A stretch of 64,000 nt of DNA from JAVBNA01 sp031551875 (GCA_031551875.1 JAVBNA010000012.1:1-64000), one strand, 5' to 3'. Numbered from the stretch's first letter, positions 37,755 through 45,248 are shown. Numbers and translations: made by a program. Notes: generated by a model not told the origin, from the letters alone.

Positions 37755-37797
37755 TCCCGCTCTCGTTGGCTTAACTGCCGGGGAGCGGGATTTTATT
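37755..37797 (+). terminator. GAGCGGGA-type hairpin terminator after rha
   Basis: TCCCGCTC (37755-37762) and GAGCGGGA (37783-37790) form the stem, followed by TTTTATTATT. It is one of the inverted octamer pairs of the element. Confidence 0.75.
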
Positions 37798-37996
37798 ATT
37801 TGGCAGCGCAAAACTGCGCAGCCAAATTCATTAATGTGTTCACCAGCGAATTTTCGCCGATGAGATTATATGCGCTATTTTCCGTAACTTTGCGGAGATT
37901 GGCTACCGGATGACTACGGCAGTGCTCCCACACCACTACCGCACAGGCTTTTCCGCGCATAAGGGGTTGCCCCAAACGGAACGAAACGCAACACAT
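37796..37996 (-). CDS. Possible small ORF, weak
   Basis: 66 codons. The segment ENSAYNLIGENSLVNTLMNLAAQFCAAK is protein-like, but there is no ribosome site and no recognised family. It occupies the gap between rha and the KilA-N gene. It may be a remnant or chance frame. Confidence 0.25.
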   Translation of the reverse strand: MCCVSFRLGQPLMRGKACAVVVWEHCRSHPVANLRKVTENSAYNLIGENSLVNTLMNLAAQFCAAK

Positions 37997-38046
37997 AAAA
38001 AGGGAACATTTGCCCCCCTAGATTCAATCGAGGGAGCAAACAGGAA

Positions 38047-38087
38047 TCTCGCTCCGTGGTCATGTGTACCGGGAGCGGGACATTTTT
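38047..38087 (+). terminator. Imperfect octamer hairpin
   Basis: TCTCGCTCC (38047-38055) pairs with GGGAGCGGGA (38071-38080) with one mismatch; CATTTTT follows. No gene was recognised between 37997 and 38201. Confidence 0.5.
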
Positions 38088-38201
38088 ATTTGCAAGCCTG
38101 CGTCTTGTACCCCGCGGGCAGGCACGCGGCAGTGAGAATCCCGTAAAAATGTAGTCCGTACTTGCTATTTTTACCGGCAAAATTGGTAGGTGTGGTTGGT
38201 A

Positions 38202-39104
38202 TTATTGCGGCTTCTTTTTCCCTTTATCATCCAAAAACCTGAAACCAATCTGATTGTGCAATTGATTTAGTTCCCGTGCGCTTTTAGAACCAATAATTCG
38301 CTGGAGTTGAGCAACAGCCATTTCTCGAAGCTGTCGAAGCCGGTCGGGTTGTGACACTCCCTGTTCAATCAATAGAGCGTTCGAGGCCTCCAAATTGGCG
38401 AGCACAAGGAGCTGTTCAATGGTTGCATAGTCCCGGACGTTTCCGCTTTGACCGGGATTGCCTTTGCGCCATTGTGACGCTGTTTGCCCGAATAGAGCCA
38501 TATTCAGCATATCTGCTTCATCGGCATAGACAAAGCCCTGCTGCTGGCGTGTCAGTTCTTCGGGTATCAGGTTTTCCTTAATTGCGTCGGTATGTATCCT
38601 ATAATTTGCCTTTGCCAATATCCTCTTGACGTTCCAATCCAAAGCAAGGCGGTGATTCTCATCCTCTTTCAGCCGTTGATAATCTTTGATGATATACAGC
38701 TTAAATTCAGGCGAAATCCACGATGCAAACTCAAAGGCAATATCCTTGTGGGCAAACGTACCGCCACCATAACGCCCAGATTTGGAAATAATTCCAATTG
38801 CATCTGTACTTTTGATCCATTTTTGAGGTGACAATGTAAAAGCGTTTGATCCAGATTCGTTTTTAAACCCCTCGAAATCGGTGGGTTTAAAGTTTGGGTT
38901 GTTCAACTCCTCCCATAATCCCAAAAACTCTATTGTGCTCCGCGCTCTCATCCAATTGCCTACCACAACATTAGGCTCTTCCGGATTCCTATACCGGGCA
39001 ATATCCGTGAGGGAAATATAGTCTTCCTCATTCGGTACAGATAAAACCGTTATTTCTGTCCCCTGCGCATGAATCTTTCCGGCGACTGGCTTTTCCATAC
39101 TCAT
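38202..39104 (-). CDS. KilA-N domain protein
   Basis: 300 aa. Start MSMEKP, coupled to the upstream gene (its TGA overlaps this ATG), with GGAGGGG upstream. Residues about 25-150 carry the KilA-N pattern: YISLTDIARYRN..., VVVGNWMRARSTIEFLGLWE, GRYGGGTFAHKDIAFEFASWISPEFKLYIIKDYQRLK. The C-terminal 130 residues are helical. KilA-N proteins are phage DNA-binding regulators. It is the last gene of a three-gene minus-strand operon. Confidence 0.88.
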   Translation of the reverse strand: MSMEKPVAGKIHAQGTEITVLSVPNEEDYISLTDIARYRNPEEPNVVVGNWMRARSTIEFLGLWEELNNPNFKPTDFEGFKNESGSNAFTLSPQKWIKSTDAIGIISKSGRYGGGTFAHKDIAFEFASWISPEFKLYIIKDYQRLKEDENHRLALDWNVKRILAKANYRIHTDAIKENLIPEELTRQQQGFVYADEADMLNMALFGQTASQWRKGNPGQSGNVRDYATIEQLLVLANLEASNALLIEQGVSQPDRLRQLREMAVAQLQRIIGSKSARELNQLHNQIGFRFLDDKGKKKPQ

Positions 39105-39595
39105 TTTGTCCCCTCCGTGTTATCCCGCTCCATGCGTTCGTTTACGGCCATAGATTGATCTCTACCTTCGGACTTATCATTGGGCATCTTATTTTGTCCG
39201 ACATTATTATTTTCACGTCTGATGGCTTTCACGTATTTTTTAATGTCCTTTTGCCGCTGTTCTTCCAACTGTTTCTCATCTGGCAAATGTTTTTTATAGC
39301 AGAATATCCACAAGAGGGCAGCGGCCTCTTGTATTGCCTGTGAATAAATGGGCGCGGTTTCTCCCTGCATGCCTTCAAACACTTTTGCAATGTCCAACAG
39401 GTTTGCGCAGCTGGTTTCAATATTGTCCGACAAATTCATAGCATCGCCCAGAAAATCAATAGCTGCCCGAACTGCCGTGCTATGTTCCGGCTTTTCATGG
39501 TCAAGGCAATATTGTCGGACAATATTCGATTGTTTTTCTGACACCCTTAAGGTTATCTTGCCGTCACCCATTCCGGTGTTTGGCCTGCCCGCCAT
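39101..39595 (-). CDS. Probable RHH-like DNA-binding protein, 164 aa
   Basis: Start at MAGRPNTGMGDGKITLRVS, six nt after AGGAGG; ten more upstream codons are open but less likely. The beginning (KITLRVSEKQSNIVRQYCLDHEKPEHSTAVRAAIDFL) has the short strand plus two helices of ribbon-helix-helix proteins. The rest is charged and helical with a low-complexity end. It is the second gene of the operon 39834-39104. Its target may be the operator-like region upstream. Confidence 0.6.
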   Translation of the reverse strand: MAGRPNTGMGDGKITLRVSEKQSNIVRQYCLDHEKPEHSTAVRAAIDFLGDAMNLSDNIETSCANLLDIAKVFEGMQGETAPIYSQAIQEAAALLWIFCYKKHLPDEKQLEEQRQKDIKKYVKAIRRENNNVGQNKMPNDKSEGRDQSMAVNERMERDNTEGTK

Positions 39596-39627
39596 AAAGT
39601 GCCTCCTATCTGTTTTGTCGGACAAAA

Positions 39628-39834
39628 CTATTTTTTCTCCACATTGTCCCGCTCCATAGTCTCATCAATCGCACGGTTGACAAAGCCGTTGAAGCTCTCC
39701 CCACGGGTTTTCGCGTGGGTAGACACGATATCCTTTTTACCCTTCTCCATGCGGATTACGGGCTTATCATACTTTTTGGCCTCGTAACGCGCGGTTGCTT
39801 TTTTTTGGGCCTCACTCACTGGTGCCATAAACAT
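39628..39834 (-). CDS. Arc-like ribbon-helix-helix protein
   Basis: 68 aa; ATG at 39834 or 39828, after GGGGG. The text KPVIRMEKGKKDIVSTHAKTRGESFNGFVNRAIDETMERD is the strand-helix-helix arrangement of small Arc/MetJ-type repressors. It is the first gene of the minus-strand operon and lies beside palindromic sequences, so it is probably an autoregulator. Recognition is by pattern only. Confidence 0.7.
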   Translation of the reverse strand: MFMAPVSEAQKKATARYEAKKYDKPVIRMEKGKKDIVSTHAKTRGESFNGFVNRAIDETMERDNVEKK

Positions 39835-39902
39835 TCGACCCCCTTTATGTGGATTGGTTTTCGATAAACATACTTTTTCACAATCCTATTATAGCACAGG
39901 CG

Positions 39903-39983
39903 TATAACGCAGTCTATATATATAATGCACAAATATATACCGGTATCTTTATATGATCTACCAGTAGATAATATAACGCAGTC
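39903..39983. promoter_or_regulatory. Operator-rich divergent control region
   Basis: Between the RHH operon and the rightward small genes. Visible: direct repeat TATAACGCAGTC at 39903-39914 and 39972-39983; palindrome ATACCGGTAT at 39937-39946; palindrome ATCTAC-CA-GTAGAT at 39956-39969. The region is AT-rich. These are candidate sites for the RHH protein and the promoters of the two operons. Confidence 0.5.
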
Positions 39984-40100
39984 GTGATATAATATAACCA
40001 CAGTCAAGAGAGAGCGGGATGGAAAAACACTGAGCCGCAGGACGGTATAGAAACGAGCTTCCGCATCCCTTGCCCGTCAATTTGAAAGGAGCGATTCACA

Positions 40101-40376
40101 ATGTCAACAGTTGAAATGACCACCACAGCCCATGAGTACCGCGAGATTCAAGCGCAAATCAAGGCCCTTGAAGAAGAGGCCGACGCCCTCAAGCAGCAAA
40201 TGATCCGTGAGATGGACGCCCAGCAGGTGGACAAGCTGGAAGCCGGAGAGTACACCATCCGCTGGAGCCTGTACGAGAGCAGCCGCCTTGACAGCAAGAA
40301 GCTGAAAGCCGAACACAGTGACCTCTATGCCGCTTACAGCAAGGCCACAACATCCACACGGTTCAGCGTGGCATGA
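40101..40376 (+). CDS. Conserved phage-type small protein, 91 aa
   Basis: Start after GAAAGGAG. The N-terminal half is a coiled-coil-like helix (YREIQAQIKALEEEADALKQQMIREM), followed by a strand with KLEAGEYTIRWSLYESSRLDSKKLK. Such proteins occur next to recombination genes in clostridial phages, but no function is established. It is first in a plus-strand series of tightly spaced small genes. Confidence 0.65.
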   Translation: MSTVEMTTTAHEYREIQAQIKALEEEADALKQQMIREMDAQQVDKLEAGEYTIRWSLYESSRLDSKKLKAEHSDLYAAYSKATTSTRFSVA

Positions 40377-40390
40377 GGGAGGCAAGTAAG

Positions 40391-40597
40391 ATGAACAGAA
40401 CCTTTTCCCTACAGGCCGACGCCGTGGCTACGCTGGTTCTCATCAACCACGCAGTCTATGACATTGTGGAGGCGGGAGGCGTTGACCTGGACATCCTGGA
40501 CGAGCTGAGCTATCTACAGCCTCAATTACAGGCCGCTATAGACGGTTTAAAAGAAGAAAGCCCTTTACACCGCCACCCTACCAAAAGCGCGGTATAA
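40391..40597 (+). CDS. Small protein, 68 aa
   Basis: Start MNRTFSLQADA, preceded by GGGAGG at 8 nt; the frame is open six codons further upstream. Helical, acidic middle (VEAGGVDLDILDEL). No family recognised. It is in the small-gene operon of element A. Confidence 0.5.
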   Translation: MNRTFSLQADAVATLVLINHAVYDIVEAGGVDLDILDELSYLQPQLQAAIDGLKEESPLHRHPTKSAV

Positions 40598-40614
40598 AGA
40601 GCCCTGACCCACCG

Positions 40615-40648
40615 GAGCGGGATAGATATAGTATAAACTGTCCCGCTC
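40615..40648 (+). terminator. Octamer hairpin GAGCGGGA/TCCCGCTC
   Basis: GAGCGGGA (40615-40622) and TCCCGCTC (40641-40648) form the stem with an AT-rich loop. No T-run follows, so termination is uncertain; it is one of the recurrent pairs. Confidence 0.5.
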
Positions 40649-40677
40649 TCAAAATCAAGTGAAAAAGGAGCTTCCAC

Positions 40678-40779
40678 ATGAAAAAGATTCCGATTCTGAA
40701 TATTAAGCAGGTGTCTACCGAGAAATGGCACCGGCTGGCGGCTGAGAGTAAGAGACGGAGGGACGTGAAGCATGGGTAA
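40678..40779 (+). CDS. Tiny protein, 33 aa
   Basis: ATG at 40678 after AAAAGGAG at about 7 nt. It encodes a basic peptide (KKIPILNIKQVSTEKWHRLA..., KRRRDVKHG) and overlaps the next gene by 8 nt. Good ribosome site and overlap argue that it is translated. Function unknown. Confidence 0.5.
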   Translation: MKKIPILNIKQVSTEKWHRLAAESKRRRDVKHG

Positions 40780-41095
40780 TGTCTTATTCTCTATCATGGA
40801 CGAGGCAGTGCAGGCTCTAGATCAGACCAATGCGTTCACGGAACTAAAGGCAAAAGACCCATTTATGATTGAAGCAAGCGACCACCTGAGCAGGCTCTTG
40901 GAAAAGGCAAAGGGTATTGACACGAAACTGTGGGATAAAATCGACGAGGTCACCGGCTTGCTAATGGCCGCCTGTGAGGACTGTGGATTTCTTTACGGCC
41001 TGCAGGTTGCCGAGGCGTTCCGGAGAGTATCCGAAAATCCAGTTGATTTTACCCGGCACATATATAAGCGGGTATATGGAGGGGTAAAGGCATGA
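40772..41095 (+). CDS. Small helical protein, 107 aa
   Basis: Starts inside the preceding tiny gene (MGNVLFSIMDEAVQAL). Predominantly helical with an acidic core (LWDKIDEVTGLLMAACEDCGFLYGLQVAEAF). The stop overlaps the next ATG (ATGA). Not recognised. Confidence 0.5.
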   Translation: MGNVLFSIMDEAVQALDQTNAFTELKAKDPFMIEASDHLSRLLEKAKGIDTKLWDKIDEVTGLLMAACEDCGFLYGLQVAEAFRRVSENPVDFTRHIYKRVYGGVKA

Positions 41096-41298
41096 AAATC
41101 TCGACAATGGAACTTGAAACCGTCGGTTACGGTCTACAGCAGGAGACCAACCTTGCCGTAGCCATTCAGACGGCCATGAGATGCGACATGGAGGAAGGGA
41201 GTATACCGGACTACACAGGTGCGCTGGCCATTCTGGTAGATGTCCTCCATCAGCTTGCCAGCAAAGCGCAAAAGGAAGAGGTGTCCACACATGCTTGA
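41092..41298 (+). CDS. Small protein, 68 aa
   Basis: MKISTMELETVGYGLQQETN..., helical, with a basic C-terminus. It overlaps both neighbours (4 and 8 nt), which marks a tight operon. No family recognised. Confidence 0.5.
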   Translation: MKISTMELETVGYGLQQETNLAVAIQTAMRCDMEEGSIPDYTGALAILVDVLHQLASKAQKEEVSTHA

Positions 41299-41494
41299 CG
41301 TTGAAAAGGAAATGGAGATACTCATGCACCAGCCACTGAACCCAGATGAATTCAAGGGAATGCTTGACCAGATTAGAGAGAACGAGCGCGAACTTCTTTT
41401 TCAGCTCATCAATACCTATCTGTACGGTCGTATCACTGGCATTCGTCAGGAGCGTGCCCGGCGAAAGAAAAGGGCTGCACGCATGCAGGGTTGA
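41291..41494 (+). CDS. Terminal small protein of the element, 67 aa
   Basis: MLDVEKEMEILMHQPLNPDEFKGMLDQIRENERELLFQ... with a very basic end (RQERARRKKRAARMQG). Nearly the same sequence forms the C-terminal part of the 103-aa protein of element B. The gene lies in the 274-bp inverted repeat and closes the operon. A role in nucleic-acid binding is suggested only by the basic tail. Confidence 0.6.
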   Translation: MLDVEKEMEILMHQPLNPDEFKGMLDQIRENERELLFQLINTYLYGRITGIRQERARRKKRAARMQG

Positions 41495-41575
41495 AATCGA
41501 ACCGGGAGCGAAGCGCGAGAAAAGGTGTATTTTATATCATAGAGCGGGACGGTTGAAGAGGCTTTCCCGCTCTAA
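41302..41575 (+). repeat. 274-bp inverted repeat, copy in element A
   Basis: Matches the reverse complement of 41887-42160 in element B over 274 bp without indels. It includes the C-terminal part of the 67-aa gene and the following hairpin. The central part (about 41474-41560) is identical by eye; differences are few elsewhere. Together the two copies point toward the partial tRNA-Arg. Confidence 0.85.
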
Positions 41576-41580
41576 CTTTT
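41542..41580 (+). terminator. Octamer hairpin terminator, element A end
   Basis: AGAGCGGGA (41541-41549) pairs perfectly with TCCCGCTCT (41565-41573), followed by AACTTTT. It terminates the small-gene operon. Confidence 0.7.
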
Positions 41581-41626
41581 GTTATCTTTTACCTGCGGTA
41601 AGTAGCAAGTAAGTAACAAAACAAGA

Positions 41627-41733
41627 TTTTCAGGACAAAACAAAAACCAGCCCTCACACCGAAAGCGGCATGAACACTGGCTTTTGCGTGGCGCGCCCGA
41701 AGGGATTCGAACCCCTGACCTTTTGGTTCGTAG
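41627..41733. repeat. Left copy of 107-bp attachment repeat (partial tRNA-Arg)
   Basis: Identical to 48897-49003 at all but two positions. It contains the tRNA terminator hairpin and the 3' 45 nt of tRNA-Arg (41689-41733); similarity stops inside the anticodon stem. This is the attL-type scar of element B. It is not a complete tRNA. Confidence 0.85.
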
Positions 41734-41850
41734 AGCGTAAATGTGCTTATTCTGACTTTTGCTATTGCGCTCTAAACCGCGTTATCATGCGGGTTTATGC
41801 TCGCCACCCCTTAGTATCCTGCACTATCTTTCCATAGCTTTTGGCACCGA

Positions 41851-41889
41851 CAATGACCAAATAATGACCAAAATAAAAGTTGGTCATTA
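41851..41889. repeat. AATGACCAA repeats near the attL end
   Basis: AATGACCAA occurs at about 41852-41860 and 41863-41871; TTGGTCATTA at 41880-41889 is the inverse of TAATGACCAA (41862-41871). A cluster of short repeats next to an attachment site is typical for integrase arm or excisionase sites; unproven. Confidence 0.4.
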
Positions 41890-42160
41890 GAGAGGGAAAG
41901 ACTCTTCAACCGTCCCGCTCTATGATATAAAATACACCTTTTCTCGCGCTTCGCTCCCGGTTCGATTTCAACCCTGCATGCGTGCAGCCCTTGCCTTGCG
42001 CCGGGCACGCTCCTGACGGATGCCGGTGATCCGACCGTACAGATAGGCATTGATGATCTGGAAGAGAAGTTCGCGCTCGTTCTCTCTAATGTGGTCAAGC
42101 ATACCCTTGAATTCATCCGGGTTTATTGGCTGGTGCATGAGTATCTCCATTTCCTTTTCA
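41887..42160 (-). repeat. 274-bp inverted repeat, copy in element B
   Basis: Reverse complement of 41302-41575. The GAGCGGGA hairpin is degenerate here on one side (AGAGAGGGA at 41890-41898 against TCCCGCTCT at 41913-41921). Confidence 0.85.
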
Positions 42161-42279
42161 ATCTCACCATACCCTGAGCGGGATAAGCTCCTTTTTAGGG
42201 CGTCCGAAATGTCCGGATGCTCCGAGCGGGAAACACGTCCATTTACAGGCGATTTCAGCGCGTTTACCCCCTTACCCAT
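41968..42279 (-). CDS. Fused small protein, 103 aa (MGKG part + 67-aa module)
   Basis: Start at MGKGVNALKSPVNGRVSRSEHPDISDALKR..., which parallels the frameshifted segment at 36795 in element A; from IEKEMEILMHQPINPDEF onward it equals the 67-aa protein at 41291. In A the two parts are 4.4 kb apart. The gene is thus a product of a deletion (or the ancestral form into which a block was inserted). The open frame extends 21 codons upstream, with no better ribosome site. Function unknown. Confidence 0.6.
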   Translation of the reverse strand: MGKGVNALKSPVNGRVSRSEHPDISDALKRSLSRSGYGEIEKEMEILMHQPINPDEFKGMLDHIRENERELLFQIINAYLYGRITGIRQERARRKARAARMQG

Positions 42280-42353
42280 GAAAGTACCCTGCTTTGATAT
42301 GTTTGTGTGAGAATTGCATCCGCGCGGAGCGTTTTCAGACACAAAGTGGGGCG

Positions 42354-42626
42354 TTATGCGCTTGTCTTGGAATGCATCCGCTCAAGGACGGTTTTCTGTG
42401 CCTCGGAAAGTATACGGGAGGCATTCACCTTGACCCACTTCTTCGGGATGGTGAAGGTCAGCCCGCCGTGACCGTCGTCGCCCGTCTGCCTCACCTCGTC
42501 CGGCCTGTCCACAGATAGGGAGGTTAGCTTGCGCTTGAATGCGCCCTTGTAGGTGTAAACGGTGGCGGTCTGCTCTGCCTCGTTGAATGTGATGACGGTC
42601 TCCTGTTCAATGCGTGGAATGTTCAT
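42354..42626 (-). CDS. Conserved phage-type protein, 90 aa (paralogue)
   Basis: MNIPRIEQETVITFNEAEQTA..., about 80% identical to 36449..36727, with AGGAGG 10 nt before the ATG and the same leader upstream (42627-42805). C-termini differ (AQKTVLERMHSKTSA here). Function unknown. Confidence 0.65.
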   Translation of the reverse strand: MNIPRIEQETVITFNEAEQTATVYTYKGAFKRKLTSLSVDRPDEVRQTGDDGHGGLTFTIPKKWVKVNASRILSEAQKTVLERMHSKTSA

Positions 42627-42805
42627 GATGTGATTTCCTCCTTGTCTGTTCGTATACGTGTGTGAATGTTCGGATTTGTAAGGGTGTCCCGGCATTTCCT
42701 CCAAATCCAAAAGCGGAAGGAAGTGCCTATTTTTTGTTTTACAGAACGAGCGGGAAATCGGGCCTCGCAGCTCCGCATCGTGAAAATCGCTCAGGAGTAC
42801 CTTTT
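42627..42805 (-). promoter_or_regulatory. Conserved leader, element-B copy
   Basis: On the minus strand it matches 36266-36448. An in-frame stop lies directly before the matching part and no start codon is available, which supports a non-coding role. One GAGCGGGA octamer occurs inside (42748-42755). Confidence 0.45.
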
Positions 42806-42818
42806 GCCGTATCCCGCT

Positions 42819-43448
42819 CTAATCGTCAAATCTTAACCGAAACCGTCGCTTGACCGTACCGATGAAATTCTCTGTATACTCCCTCTGAGCCTTGTACAGT
42901 GCCGCCAGATACCGGTAGTATGTGTCCCAGCGCATACCCTTTGGCTTGCTCGGCCGCGCATATTCTAAGTCAATCGGAGCCATTGTCCGCGCCTCTGGAA
43001 TGAGCTTCTCAGCAGCCTTGCGCATTTTCAATACGCATTGACTGTTCCCTTTTGTCACCCGCTGGCTGGGATAGGTCAGGCTGGCACACTGTCGGCATAC
43101 AAAACCTTTGCGGTCAATATACAGATACCGTGCCCGCTGGCCGCAGGGGCAGAGGAAATAAACACGCTCCCGGCCGCCATACCGGTTAGGTTCAAAGGAC
43201 AGGGTATAATCAGCGGAGACGCTTTCACCTGTACTGGTTCTCTTGTACTTGAGTGTAACGCGATCCTGGTATATGAATACCGCAATGCTGCTTTCGTCTC
43301 CCCAATTAACAGTCGCGGACACGCTCTTTCTGCCGCTCTCTCGGAGGGTGTAGACATGTTCAGCAAAGGTGTAACTGTCTAGCCGGATACGATTTGCGGT
43401 ACTGTCATGCTTCCGACAATTGGGATTCCCGCTCATGAGTCCGCCCAT
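42819..43448 (-). CDS. Zinc-ribbon protein, 209 aa
   Basis: Start MGGLMSGNPNC with GGAGG 8 nt upstream. The first 110 residues look beta-rich. A CPCGQRARYLYIDRKGFVCRQCASLTY segment holds four cysteines in CxC/CxxC arrangement, a probable zinc ribbon. The tail is basic (FIGTVKRRFRLRFDD). It lies between the sigma factor and the 90-aa gene. It may bind nucleic acid; no named family recognised. Confidence 0.6.
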   Translation of the reverse strand: MGGLMSGNPNCRKHDSTANRIRLDSYTFAEHVYTLRESGRKSVSATVNWGDESSIAVFIYQDRVTLKYKRTSTGESVSADYTLSFEPNRYGGRERVYFLCPCGQRARYLYIDRKGFVCRQCASLTYPSQRVTKGNSQCVLKMRKAAEKLIPEARTMAPIDLEYARPSKPKGMRWDTYYRYLAALYKAQREYTENFIGTVKRRFRLRFDD

Positions 43449-43479
43449 AATACCAACCTCCCTCATGCGCGTAACCGTG

Positions 43480-44352
43480 TCAACGTATCGCCTGCTCGCG
43501 CGGTATCGTGTCTATAAATTCCTCGCGTGCGTGTGCGCGCATGCGAGATTTGCCTAAATCGCTTGCTAACATTAACCTGTTCTCGACCATCTCCAGCCGT
43601 TCAACGGTTCGCTCCACACTGGATGCCTGGGTGCTGTTAAAAGCTGTCCAGCCCACGCCGCGGAATGAATGACACTGGATGATATCATCACGGAACGCCG
43701 CCAGCTTACGGGTGATCCTCGGATGACGAAGGGCGGTCAATGCTTTTCGCTCTGTCTGGCGTGTATACTCGATGGATACCCCGTGCAGCGCCGCCACCTC
43801 CTTGAACGTCAGGCCACGATAGAACCGGGCGCGGATGGTGTCGGCCTGTGCCTCTGGTAACGCGTCCAGGCACTCTTCCAGCGTGTCATGCAATTGCTGC
43901 CGGTACACGTCCCGCTCGACGTCCTCAAAGGCTTCTGCGGCTCCCTCGTCGGGGATGGTGTCGGCTAACGCGACGCCGTCGCCCTCCATCCCGGGAATAG
44001 GCTCATCCAGTGACCGCACATTTCGGGGCCGCGTCTTATGCCCTCGCAGCCCCAGGTCTTCCTTTGCGACGTTCTGGACGTTAAGATTCAGATATGACGT
44101 GAACCGGAATTCCTTTTCTGGATCGTAAGCCTCGACCGCTCGTAGCATGGCGAAGTATCCTGACTGTATGAGGTCGTCCGGCTCGACGTTATACTGCGGG
44201 CACATCGGGAAATACTTGGACAGGAGCATGATAATGAGCTTGTGCACCCGCTCCCACAGCGCCGCGGACGCCTCACGGTCGCCCTCTTTTGCGCGCATGG
44301 CCAATGATTCGTTTTCGCCCAAATCTCCTTGCTTCGCTCTTGGTTCAGCCAT
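43480..44352 (-). CDS. Element sigma-70-like factor
   Basis: 290 aa. Start MAEPRAKQGD with GGGAGGG 7 nt before; the frame is open 21 codons further. Region 2 is visible: EPDDLIQSGYFAMLRAVEAYDPEKEFRFTSYLNLNVQN. Region 4: ALPEAQADTIRARFYRGLTFKEVAALHGVSIEYTRQTERKAL. The family is common in clostridial mobile elements and likely directs transcription of element promoters. The C-terminal half is duplicated as a fragment at 35318-35774. No start in that copy. Confidence 0.85.
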   Translation of the reverse strand: MAEPRAKQGDLGENESLAMRAKEGDREASAALWERVHKLIIMLLSKYFPMCPQYNVEPDDLIQSGYFAMLRAVEAYDPEKEFRFTSYLNLNVQNVAKEDLGLRGHKTRPRNVRSLDEPIPGMEGDGVALADTIPDEGAAEAFEDVERDVYRQQLHDTLEECLDALPEAQADTIRARFYRGLTFKEVAALHGVSIEYTRQTERKALTALRHPRITRKLAAFRDDIIQCHSFRGVGWTAFNSTQASSVERTVERLEMVENRLMLASDLGKSRMRAHAREEFIDTIPREQAIR

Positions 44353-44462
44353 AGACAAACCCTCCCAGATATGGTAAGATAATTTCAGAATAACACTATA
44401 TCTGGGCTTGAGCACCCCTCTCTATTGTCGGGCAGAGAGGGGTTTTTTCTTTGCGAGCGGGA

Positions 44463-44708
44463 TTACTTGATTATTTTCAGAGGCTGAATACTGGATTTTT
44501 TAGGTGTACCAAAGTGTGGATTGCACTCCTGACTACAAAACCAGCGGGTATCATGCAAGCCGTGCTGAAAGGCCATGCAGAAGAAGTGACCCGGATCAAT
44601 TTCCATTTCTTCGCCACAGGTGCCACACCGGGTGAATACCTTGAAACGGTCATCCAAATTCACGATAGCGGTTTTCCCTTTTTCGTCTGTGTTTTTGATA
44701 TAATACAT
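44463..44708 (-). CDS. Small cysteine-rich protein, 81 aa
   Basis: Start MYYIKNTDEKGK with AGGAGG 10 nt upstream; a longer frame reaches into the previous gene. Residues CGTCGEEMEIDPGHFFC and WFCSQECNPHF form a probable zinc-binding motif. The DNA just upstream (44757-44815) has three repeats of a GGCGATTCC-type unit. No function is known. Confidence 0.55.
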   Translation of the reverse strand: MYYIKNTDEKGKTAIVNLDDRFKVFTRCGTCGEEMEIDPGHFFCMAFQHGLHDTRWFCSQECNPHFGTPKKSSIQPLKIIK

Positions 44709-44844
44709 GATTATTCGTCCTCCTTCGATATTGCTTTTTCTTTTGAGAGCGGGACGATTCGTCCTCACCGTGGGGCGATTCCGCACTGCGGCGGGGCGAT
44801 TCCGCTCCACGGGAGATTGCAAGGGCCCTGTAGAAATATTGCTG

Positions 44845-45207
44845 TCAATATAGCTCCTCATAGAACCGCATCAGGCGAATATCACCGCTGAAAAAGTGGT
44901 TGATGTTATAATCGCAGTTGCGGTATTGTGTTTTGAAATGCTTGTCAATCAGTAGAATATAGGCTTCTGGATCAATATCTGCACCAGCAGAGCTTTTGCC
45001 ATCACCGTCGATGTAGGGCATTTTTAAGATAATCCGTTCGATCTGCAGTACTCGGATATTTGGATGGACTTCGTTGAATGTGTTTTCGTACTGCTCAAGG
45101 TAGTGTCGGAATATCATCAAGACCTCATCCTGCGTATAGGGTGAACCTCCAATGTTGTCATAAGCCCTGTCAACCAGTCTTTCAAACAAAGGAAAGTTAA
45201 ACATCAT
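44845..45207 (-). CDS. Hypothetical protein, 120 aa
   Basis: Start MMFNFPLFERLVDRAYDNIGG after GAGGTG. Sequence continues with helical, acidic segments (YTQDEVLMIFRHYLEQYENTFNEVHPNIRV...). No family recognised. It lies downstream of the truncated replisome organizer, where element replication genes often sit. Confidence 0.5.
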   Translation of the reverse strand: MMFNFPLFERLVDRAYDNIGGSPYTQDEVLMIFRHYLEQYENTFNEVHPNIRVLQIERIILKMPYIDGDGKSSAGADIDPEAYILLIDKHFKTQYRNCDYNINHFFSGDIRLMRFYEELY

Positions 45208-45248
45208 TTGCATATCACCTCGTTAAATAAAAGAAAAAAGCGCGGAAT

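Larger units (their letters stand above)
35318..41626. mobile_element. Element A: truncated relative of element B, inverted
   Basis: This block shares with element B a sigma-like gene, a leader plus 92-aa gene and a terminal 67-aa module, in the opposite orientation. It also has a 4.4-kb block (Rha, KilA-N, RHH and small phage-type genes) missing from B. It starts abruptly inside the sigma gene at about 35318 and has no integrase, so it is incomplete. The right end meets the partial tRNA-Arg repeat. It contains no structural phage genes. Immobile by itself. Confidence 0.7.

Noticed and set aside
37914..38180. 88-codon minus-strand frame
   Set aside because: It covers hairpins and octamer repeats, has no ribosome site and no protein-like pattern.
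41689..41733. Second tRNA-Arg gene
   Set aside because: Only the 3' 45 nt are present; similarity stops in the anticodon stem, so it is an attachment-site copy.
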